Positions 18,580 through 24,133 of a DNA stretch of 24,133 nucleotides are shown here, in pieces (position 1 is the first letter of the stretch; every line of letters begins with the position of its first letter). The stretch lies in IMG/VR virus record IMGVR_UViG_3300008108_000477, positions 1-24,133 of that record; one strand, written 5' to 3'. The position numbers were made by a program, and so were the translations under genes. This stretch comes from a virus. The notes below the pieces were generated by a model. That model saw only the letters and a list, made by a program, of their open reading frames with translations, did not search any database and was not told the origin of the DNA.

Positions 18580-19863
18580 TTAAAATAAATCGTTCATTGT
18601 TATCGATTTCGTTTTTTTGCTATAATTGATACTTCTTTTATTGAAGAAATCAGTGTGTTTTGTTGTTAAAATTTCATCATCAAACCATTCAGTCGTTTCC
18701 AAAAGAGGTTGGTTGATTTCGAAAATATTATCAATACCGATAGAATTTAAAGAGGTATTAAATCTATGTTTGATAAACTCTAAAGTTTGTGCTTTTGACA
18801 AGAAAGTCAAGTCACCTTTTTCAAAAATCCAATTTACTATTTCAAGTTCAGCTTCGTAAGCATCTTTGGTTGCTTGAATCAGGTCTTGAACCAAGTCATC
18901 AGTCCACCATGATGGATTTTCTTTTTTTATAATATTAACCAAGTCGAATCCAAAACCAGCATGAATATTTTCTTCTTTAGATGTGGCCTCAACAGCATTA
19001 CTAATACCTTTTAATACATTTTTATGTTTATTAAATGACATAATAACTAAGAATTGTGAGAACAACGATACGTTTTCAACAAACATTGAGAACAATACAA
19101 CTGATTCAAAATATTCTTGATTTTCAACCGCCTTTGAATTTGATATGGTTTTTTCCAAATATTTAATTCTTCTACGAATTGCAGGTACTTCCAAGATGTT
19201 TTCAAATTCACTATTAAGACCTAACAATTGAATTAGGTGTGAATATGCATCCGCATGTCTTACCTCTGATTCTGCGAATGTTGCACCAACACTACCAATT
19301 TCTGGTTTTGGTAGTCTTTTATAAATGTCACCCCAAAATGTTTTTACCGCAATTTCTATTTGTGAAATTGCCAACATAGCTCTTTGGACCGCAGTTTGTT
19401 CTTTTTCACTCAAGTGTACTTTAAAATCTTGAATGTCCGAAGTGAAATTAAACTCTGTATGAACCCAATATGAATGTCTAATTGCATCAACATACTCATA
19501 CAAATCAGGATATTCGTAAGGTTTTAAATTGATTCTTTTTGAAAAAATATTCGGTTGGTGTTTTGAACGATAAATGATATATTCTTTAGCAACATCATTT
19601 AACCCATTATCCATAAGTTTATTTTCCACCATATCGTGGATTTCATCCACATGAGGAACTCTTTCTTTATCTCCTTTAAAGATACCTTTTGTGGTTAGTC
19701 TTGCAATTTTTTCAGCCATATCTTCATCTATTTTACCAACAGATGCCATAGCTTTCATAACCGCTTTTTTTATCTTTTCGGATTCGAATAGTACTGTTTC
19801 ACCGCTTCTCTTTACGACGAATCGGTGGTCTTTTAGTGCCATATTAAAAATGTAATTATCCAT
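18580..19863 (-). CDS. nrdB: Class I ribonucleotide reductase, radical-generating small subunit fused to an N-terminal ATP-cone
   Basis: Houses the metal centre that generates the radical used by NrdA. Residues about 12-103 form an ATP-cone (VVKRSGETVLFESEKIKKAV, later HVDEIHDMVENKLM and YIIYRSKHQ). The ferritin-like part follows with metal ligands recognisable by alignment to E. coli NrdB: D143, E200 and H203, E263, E298 and H301. Y207, four residues after H203, sits where the radical tyrosine lies in E. coli. A C-terminal tail with Y414 matches the NrdA-binding, radical-transfer tail. ATP-cones are normally on NrdA; NrdB-borne cones regulate activity by changing NrdB oligomerisation in Leeuwenhoekiella blandensis. 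At 427 residues it is the usual small-subunit length plus the cone. A second ATG at residue 8 is a possible start. It lies 12 bases from the helicase gene. Confidence 0.96.
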   Translation of the reverse strand: MDNYIFNMALKDHRFVVKRSGETVLFESEKIKKAVMKAMASVGKIDEDMAEKIARLTTKGIFKGDKERVPHVDEIHDMVENKLMDNGLNDVAKEYIIYRSKHQPNIFSKRINLKPYEYPDLYEYVDAIRHSYWVHTEFNFTSDIQDFKVHLSEKEQTAVQRAMLAISQIEIAVKTFWGDIYKRLPKPEIGSVGATFAESEVRHADAYSHLIQLLGLNSEFENILEVPAIRRRIKYLEKTISNSKAVENQEYFESVVLFSMFVENVSLFSQFLVIMSFNKHKNVLKGISNAVEATSKEENIHAGFGFDLVNIIKKENPSWWTDDLVQDLIQATKDAYEAELEIVNWIFEKGDLTFLSKAQTLEFIKHRFNTSLNSIGIDNIFEINQPLLETTEWFDDEILTTKHTDFFNKRSINYSKKTKSITMNDLF

Positions 19864-19875
19864 AGTTTTTTTATA

Positions 19876-21258
19876 TTAAGTATTTGTATTTTCTCGTTGT
19901 CTTCTTTGATTTAACAACTCATTAATTCTTGTTCGATTTCTTTCTTCTTTTTGTTCCTCAAGACCAAGTAGTGTGACACTTTGTTCAGTATCAATAACCA
20001 AAAATTCATTATCAAATTTACAGTTTTCAAATACAACACCGTCTTTACCAAGACGTGATTTTGTTATCGCAATTGTTGCCAAATTCATTTCTTTTTGTTG
20101 TAATGTTTTAGCCACAGTAATAATAACGTGACCTACTTGTGCTTTTTTGATTGAACCACCCATTTGGTCTGTAGTAACAACTTCAGATGATATTGATGAA
20201 CGGTTACCTTGTGTTGCAGTCCAACCTACGATTTGTAGTTCGTGACATAAAGCCTCAAACGCTCGCATAACCGAACCCTCACTTTTCCATTCATCTTCGA
20301 GTTTTCTGTCAGGTACAATACAGTCAATGTAGTCTATCACTATCATGTCTATTTTATTACCTTCCGCCATCATTTTTCTAACTTGATTTTTAATTTGATT
20401 CATAGTCATAGTATCTGATGGCAATTTCTTCAAAGTTAAGATATTTTTTGTATTTGACTTAATTTCTTTAACCTTTTCTAATACAGTTTCTCTGTGGTTT
20501 GACAAATCATCAGGAGCAATACCTGTCCACATAGTAAAATGTTTACGTTGTATAATTTTAGGATTGTCCTCAAAAAATACTTGTAGTACATTATACCCAA
20601 GATTAAATGCGTTGTTCGCTATTTTAGACAAAATTGTAGTCTTACCAACACCTGTCGGTGCCAATATTACACCAATCTCCCCTTTAGCCAATCCACCTTT
20701 AAGTAGATTATCAATACCTTGAATTCCCATCGGAATAGGATGTCTGTAATCATCATCCAAAACCTCGTCCAAGTTTGAGAATACGTCAGATGTACCAACT
20801 TCAACTTCTCCAACTTGTAGAGCTTCACGAACCATTTGTTCTAAGTGGTCATAACTTTCAAAATCACCCTTATCGATGATTTTTTGTGCTTTCGACATCA
20901 CTTTTTGAAGTTCTTGTTGTTTACAGAATTTCAAAGATTTTTCTTGGACAAAATCTGAACCTTCTATTGGACACTCTTTTACTTGTTCCAACATATCCAT
21001 CACCATTTTTTGTGCCATTGGTGATGTAATTTCAGATTTTGTTAGTTGGTCTAAAGTATTAAAGGTCGGTGCATGTTCATACTTTACATAATACTCCCTT
21101 ATCATTTGCATGATAAGTCTGAAGTATTGATTATCAAAATATTTGGGGTCTAAAACGTCAACGATAGATGTAGCAAAATCTTTGTTAAGTATAATATTGT
21201 TTAATAATTGTATTTGAAATGTGTTCCCTAAATAACCAAAATTTTTATCGTTTGACAT
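19876..21258 (-). CDS. Replicative DnaB/gp41-like DNA helicase
   Basis: Hexameric helicase expected to unwind DNA at the phage replication fork. The 460-residue protein has an N-terminal helical domain (about 1-150) and a RecA-like motor: Walker A APTGVGKTT (200-208), the catalytic-Glu segment VFFEDN (E230), Walker B MIVIDYID (305-312), a Gln sensor segment WTATQGNRSS (346-355), and an arginine/lysine-finger-like stretch near KSRLGKDG (400-407). The overall organisation and length are those of T4 gp41 (475 residues) and bacterial DnaB. No separate primase domain is present in the polypeptide. A 44-base gap precedes it, with an AT-rich box at 21292-21299. It is followed closely by nrdB. Confident on family. 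Confidence 0.93.
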   Translation of the reverse strand: MSNDKNFGYLGNTFQIQLLNNIILNKDFATSIVDVLDPKYFDNQYFRLIMQMIREYYVKYEHAPTFNTLDQLTKSEITSPMAQKMVMDMLEQVKECPIEGSDFVQEKSLKFCKQQELQKVMSKAQKIIDKGDFESYDHLEQMVREALQVGEVEVGTSDVFSNLDEVLDDDYRHPIPMGIQGIDNLLKGGLAKGEIGVILAPTGVGKTTILSKIANNAFNLGYNVLQVFFEDNPKIIQRKHFTMWTGIAPDDLSNHRETVLEKVKEIKSNTKNILTLKKLPSDTMTMNQIKNQVRKMMAEGNKIDMIVIDYIDCIVPDRKLEDEWKSEGSVMRAFEALCHELQIVGWTATQGNRSSISSEVVTTDQMGGSIKKAQVGHVIITVAKTLQQKEMNLATIAITKSRLGKDGVVFENCKFDNEFLVIDTEQSVTLLGLEEQKEERNRTRINELLNQRRQRENTNT

Positions 21259-21302
21259 AATTTTTAATAACGTTTTACTACCTCTCGGATTTATAAATAC
21301 TC

Positions 21303-21758
21303 TTAAGCGAGCTGATAATTCATGTATTTGTAAGATAAATTTTCAGCTGAAAAAATGTCAGTCAGACCCCTCAATATGATTTTCAACTCTGGTCGTATGT
21401 CTACGGTATATCTTACCTTTGGTGGGTACAATTTGGCGTCAACTATTCTATGACAAATTGTCTCATCTCCAATCTTTACATACAAGTTAAAGTATTCTGG
21501 ACCTTCCGTATTAGATGTTTCCAAAATCTCTGGGTCGGCAATAATTTGGTCTTGATTGTCAACCATGTAAATCAAAGATTTTAGTCTAAGGTTGTTTTCG
21601 ACTAGTTCGGCAACTTCTTTAAGAATGGCACCAACTTCCAAACTTCTTCTCGCCTTAGGATTATATCCTTTAACGTTATAGAATCTTTGTACGATGATGT
21701 TGTCATTCAAAGTCATTAAGAACTCCATCTTTGTTGTGTCTTGCATTTGTTCTTTCAT
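21303..21758 (-). CDS. Uncharacterised conserved-looking protein in the replication cluster
   Basis: This 151-residue, soluble, mixed alpha/beta protein starts MKEQMQDTTKMEFLMTLND, with alternative ATGs at residues 5, 11 and 15. A central motif reads FYNVKGYNPKARRSLE, followed by acidic and hydrophobic stretches. It has no cysteine cluster, signal peptide or membrane segment. I do not recognise the family. It sits four bases downstream of the 5' nuclease gene and 44 bases upstream of the helicase, in the position where T4-like phages may keep helicase-loading or DNA-binding accessory genes (gp59, dsbA). An accessory replication or transcription role is plausible but is inferred from context only. 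Confidence 0.75.
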   Translation of the reverse strand: MKEQMQDTTKMEFLMTLNDNIIVQRFYNVKGYNPKARRSLEVGAILKEVAELVENNLRLKSLIYMVDNQDQIIADPEILETSNTEGPEYFNLYVKIGDETICHRIVDAKLYPPKVRYTVDIRPELKIILRGLTDIFSAENLSYKYMNYQLA

Positions 21759-21762
21759 AATT

Positions 21763-22770
21763 TTAATTTTTAGTATTGAATCGTTTTTTTTCTTTTCTTG
21801 ATAGTTTCATAAATGGTTGTAAAAATTCAACCCACTGATTATCTGTTTTTGGAAGGTATTTGAAAATTCCATCATCGTTCATTAGTCTCATAAGATTTTT
21901 GTAACCCCTACCATCAGGGTCCAACTCTTCTTCATAATAAGCTTTGACTTCTTCTTTACCCTCGTCAGATATTAGTGGGTTGGACAAATCAATAAGTTTT
22001 TTATTGATATTGAAAAATTCTTGACCGAGTAATCCTTGTTTTGTTTTCCCTTCGAGAATGTTTGATACAGATTTTTGTTTCTTTTCATCTTCACTAAAAT
22101 TATTGATTGTTGTAAAAATATCGGAAACAGAAGTTGTTTTTTCAAGTAAGTCGGGAAATAATTTAATAATTGTTTTTTCACCAAGCAAAAGTATCCCATC
22201 AATATTATCTGATTTATCACCAGTTAATATTTTATAAGTTACAACATTTTGGTGGGGTATCCAAAGATTACCAATATTAATCCTTTCTCCGTATTTGTGA
22301 TATTCTTTTTTAATCGGAGAATAGATTTCGACGTTTTCAGAAATGAGTTGTGTCAAATCTTTGTCGGCTGAGAAAATTGTTTTTTTCTCATCAACAGAAA
22401 TTTGACAATAGTAAGATATCAAATCATCACTTTCCGAGTTGTCAATACATATCTGACGAATAAACATATCCTCCAAATATTGACGTATACGGGACTTTTG
22501 CCAGTCATATGATTGACGCTTCAACTCATTGGTTTCTGAACGTCTATTTTGTTTGTATTGAGGTAATAGAAGTCGTCTTTGGGAGGAGTTATTCTCTCCA
22601 TCCCAAAAGACTATAACCTTATCATAATTGTGCTCTTGTAAGAACTTCTTAAGTGTATTGATGAAGTGAAAAATACCCCCAATATGATTTCCATTGTGGT
22701 AATATTCTTTTACCCCATGAAATCCGATTTTGAATAGATTGTCTCCGTCAATTAAAAGTGTCTTAGTCAC
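21763..22770 (-). CDS. FEN-family 5'-3' exonuclease (T4 RNase H-like)
   Basis: A structure-specific 5' nuclease expected to remove RNA primers and flaps on the lagging strand. Acidic active-site residues are visible in the right order: D8 and D10 (LLIDGDN), D57 (FWDGEN), E113/D115/D116 (SESDDLIS), D136/D138 (SADKDLT) and D185/D188 (TGDKSDNI). The basic YKQNRR segment (72-77) corresponds to the flap-gating region. A helix-3-turn-helix-like element follows the last aspartates (GILLLGEKTIIKLF). At 335 residues it is close to T4 RNase H (305). The start codon is GTG at 22770: an in-frame TAA lies two codons upstream and no ATG fits, so GTG is the most likely start. It follows uvsX by 15 bases and precedes the 151-residue gene by four. 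Confidence 0.92.
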   Translation of the reverse strand: MTKTLLIDGDNLFKIGFHGVKEYYHNGNHIGGIFHFINTLKKFLQEHNYDKVIVFWDGENNSSQRRLLLPQYKQNRRSETNELKRQSYDWQKSRIRQYLEDMFIRQICIDNSESDDLISYYCQISVDEKKTIFSADKDLTQLISENVEIYSPIKKEYHKYGERINIGNLWIPHQNVVTYKILTGDKSDNIDGILLLGEKTIIKLFPDLLEKTTSVSDIFTTINNFSEDEKKQKSVSNILEGKTKQGLLGQEFFNINKKLIDLSNPLISDEGKEEVKAYYEEELDPDGRGYKNLMRLMNDDGIFKYLPKTDNQWVEFLQPFMKLSRKEKKRFNTKN

Positions 22771-22785
22771 AATTTAAGTTTTATG

Positions 22786-23793
22786 TTATTCAATAACTTC
22801 TTTTTCCTCAGTAAGTGTGAACTCACCATCTGTTCCGATAATTTGTTTCCAATAATCGGAATGTTCTTTTTTGTAAGCTTCAATAGATGCTTTTTCTTCT
22901 GAAGCTTCTTTACCCGCCAAGAACCCGTGTGGTGTTACGATAATTTTACCATCTTCATAACCCAAACCATTAATGTGGTTTTTCATAACGGAAACTTTGG
23001 TACGAGTTGCAAACTTAACAGTTCTCTTGTCTTTGGTTGCTGTAATCTTGGTAGTTCCAGCACCTTTTTGGTTACCAAACAAAAATACCAAAGATGAGTT
23101 AAGCCAAACAGACTCACCACCTTTTGCCTTAATTTTTGGTTGACCAAACGGATTGTCAGGAAGTTCAACCCACGGTTGGTTAACAATAACCAAAGTGTTT
23201 TCGTATTTGGAATCAGCCTTACGTGAACCTGAGATACGCTGGTTAATACCCATACCAATTTTGTCTGACAATGTAGCAGCATTGTGTTGTTTACCACCCT
23301 TACCTTCAAAAGTCATCTTAGATGGAATTGAACCGATTGAATCCCAAAGGAAACATAGACTATAGTCCAACTCTCCCTTTTCTTGTGCATCCAACAAACT
23401 ATTGATATAATCTGTAATCTGTTCGATGTAGTCAAAGTTGTTGTTGAATATATAGAATCCGTCCCAATCGATTTCACCCGTCTCCTCATCCACAACTTCA
23501 TCACATTGGAATCCCATCAACTTTGCGTGTTCAAAGCTCCATTTCTGCTCGGTAATAATAAACACAGGAAGAATTTCTTTCTTTTGTGCATCCACCGCAG
23601 TCTTCACCAACGCAGTTGTCTTACCCGTATCTGAGTGTCCCAAAAACATATTGATGTGTCCAATAGCAGGACCAGGTAAACCTACTGCATCCAAGAAGTC
23701 AGTTCCTAAATCGAAAAAACGTTGTGGTTTGTATTTCGCAGATGTAGAGAACTGTTTCTTAATATCTTTAAAATCTTTTTTCTTAATTGCCAT
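22786..23793 (-). CDS. uvsX: RecA/UvsX-like recombinase
   Basis: Single-strand-DNA-dependent ATPase for strand exchange and recombination-dependent replication. The 335-residue protein has Walker A GHSDTGKTT (52-60), a catalytic-Glu position ITEQKW (E82), Walker B LCFLWDS (D151), and the L2-proximal VIVNQPW (203-208). A PGPAIGHINMFLG segment just before Walker A is typical of phage RecA-like proteins. The C-terminus is acidic (LTEEKEVIE), as in RecA and UvsX. It is shorter than T4 UvsX (391 residues). Its first 11 bases overlap the end of the 73-residue gene, and it is followed by the FEN nuclease. The name uvsX is used for the phage ortholog role; a more RecA-like member cannot be excluded. 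Confidence 0.93.
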   Translation of the reverse strand: MAIKKKDFKDIKKQFSTSAKYKPQRFFDLGTDFLDAVGLPGPAIGHINMFLGHSDTGKTTALVKTAVDAQKKEILPVFIITEQKWSFEHAKLMGFQCDEVVDEETGEIDWDGFYIFNNNFDYIEQITDYINSLLDAQEKGELDYSLCFLWDSIGSIPSKMTFEGKGGKQHNAATLSDKIGMGINQRISGSRKADSKYENTLVIVNQPWVELPDNPFGQPKIKAKGGESVWLNSSLVFLFGNQKGAGTTKITATKDKRTVKFATRTKVSVMKNHINGLGYEDGKIIVTPHGFLAGKEASEEKASIEAYKKEHSDYWKQIIGTDGEFTLTEEKEVIE

Positions 23794-24004
23794 AATTGTA
23801 TTTGTAGAATTCTTTTAAATTTTCTAACTTGTCTTTTGCATTTGCTAATTTTTCGACAAACTTGTCCATCTCTTCCAAGTGTTGTGGATGTTCCCCAATA
23901 CCAACAGGGTTTTCCATGTACACCATTAAAGTTGCCTCAGCCTCAGCAATCTCACTCTCATACTTTTTGATGAGCGATTCGTACATTAATTTTCTTATTT
24001 TCAT
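23783..24004 (-). CDS. Small coiled-coil protein overlapping uvsX
   Basis: A 73-residue, highly charged protein (MKIRKLMYESLIKKYESEI at the start) with long helical heptad-like stretches broken by a short Pro/Gly loop (NPVGIGEHPQH, about 33-43). This suggests a helical hairpin. Its stop lies inside the first codons of uvsX (11-base overlap), which argues for translational coupling. The ATG at 24004 lies 16 bases beyond the T tract of the terminator hairpin that follows the SSB gene. I recognise no family; small charged helical proteins beside recombinases can be loaders or regulators, but that is only a contextual suggestion. Confidence 0.7.
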   Translation of the reverse strand: MKIRKLMYESLIKKYESEIAEAEATLMVYMENPVGIGEHPQHLEEMDKFVEKLANAKDKLENLKEFYKYNYGN

Positions 24005-24019
24005 TGTCTGTATTTTTTT

Positions 24020-24063
24020 AAAAAAAGAGCATGGACACTATGTCTATGCAAGTGTCCATGCTC
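24020..24063 (-). terminator. Strong intrinsic terminator after the SSB gene
   Basis: A perfect 13-bp inverted repeat, GAGCATGGACACT with AGTGTCCATGCTC (24027-24039 with 24051-24063), has an 11-base loop. On the minus strand it is followed directly by seven T residues (24026-24020). It begins seven bases after the SSB stop codon. The next gene starts only 16 bases past the T tract, leaving little room for a separate promoter. Confidence 0.92.
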
Positions 24064-24069
24064 ATTAAA

Positions 24070-24133
24070 TTAGAATGGTAGTTCCTCGTCTGGGTCCATT
24101 TCAGATTGAGGGTCATAAGTCTTTTCAGATTGT
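24070..24133 (-). CDS. ssb: C-terminal end of a bacterial-type single-stranded DNA-binding protein (partial)
   Basis: Only the last 20 codons and the stop are in the window: QSEKTYDPQSEMDPDEELPF. The acidic tail ending in Pro-Phe is the signature of bacterial SSB C-termini (E. coli SSB ends DDDIPF), which recruit replication and repair proteins. T4 gp32 does not end this way. The downstream terminator and recombination neighbours support the call. The DNA-binding OB fold lies outside the window, so the family is inferred from the tail and context alone. Confidence 0.75.
   Translation of the reverse strand, partial: QSEKTYDPQSEMDPDEELPF

Noticed and set aside
16833-21258. Intron or intein in the RNR or helicase genes
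   Set aside because: The catalytic motifs appear in normal order with no insertion, and all three frames are uninterrupted.
21292-21299. TATAAATA, the T4 late promoter consensus, on the plus strand
   Set aside because: It points away from every gene in the window, and the minus-strand reading is TATTTATA/TATAAATC; in AT-rich DNA a chance match is likely.

Overview
The window reads as part of the genome of a large, AT-rich, strictly lytic-type myovirus (T4-like gene content) whose host is probably a member of the Bacteroidota. The phage assignment rests on one co-directional run of hallmark genes, all on the minus strand: an SSB tail end, a UvsX/RecA recombinase, a FEN-type 5' nuclease, a DnaB/gp41-like helicase, class I ribonucleotide reductase, then gp25-like and gp6/J-like baseplate wedge proteins and very large tail proteins. 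The host inference rests on SprB-like adhesin repeats in the last protein, on an ATP-cone carried by NrdB (a layout characterised in the flavobacterium Leeuwenhoekiella blandensis), and on start codons mostly preceded by A/T-rich leaders without a Shine-Dalgarno sequence. The species cannot be named from the sequence alone.

Layout in transcription order, from right to left. (1) 24133-21303, DNA replication and recombination: the last codons of an SSB ending in an acidic DPDEELPF tip, a strong hairpin terminator, a 73-residue coiled-coil protein, UvsX, the 5' nuclease and an unrecognised 151-residue protein. (2) 21258-16833: the replicative helicase followed by nrdB and nrdA, closed by a compact bidirectional terminator at 16774-16806. 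(3) 16736-14428: gp25-like and gp6-like baseplate wedge proteins. (4) 14356-1: five tightly packed or overlapping genes for large structural proteins, ending in an adhesin that runs out of the window. Coding density is very high; no gap exceeds about 100 bases, and I saw no tRNA, CRISPR array, IS element or intron.

The right half makes and processes DNA: RNR supplies dNTPs, the helicase unwinds, the 5' nuclease would remove primers, and SSB and UvsX handle single strands and recombination. The left half builds the baseplate and its host-facing fibres. It departs most from T4. A 1652-residue protein combines Ig/prealbumin-like N-terminal domains with a strongly hydrophobic stretch of about 65 residues and a cysteine cluster. 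A roughly 1240-residue protein carries a tail-protein-I-like motif, suggesting a gp7 or P2 gpI analogue. A PKD-domain protein follows, and then a fibre/adhesin with Thr-Pro-Thr-Asn repeat stalks and tandem SprB-like domains. This giant baseplate/adhesin module is the part most likely to be poorly described.
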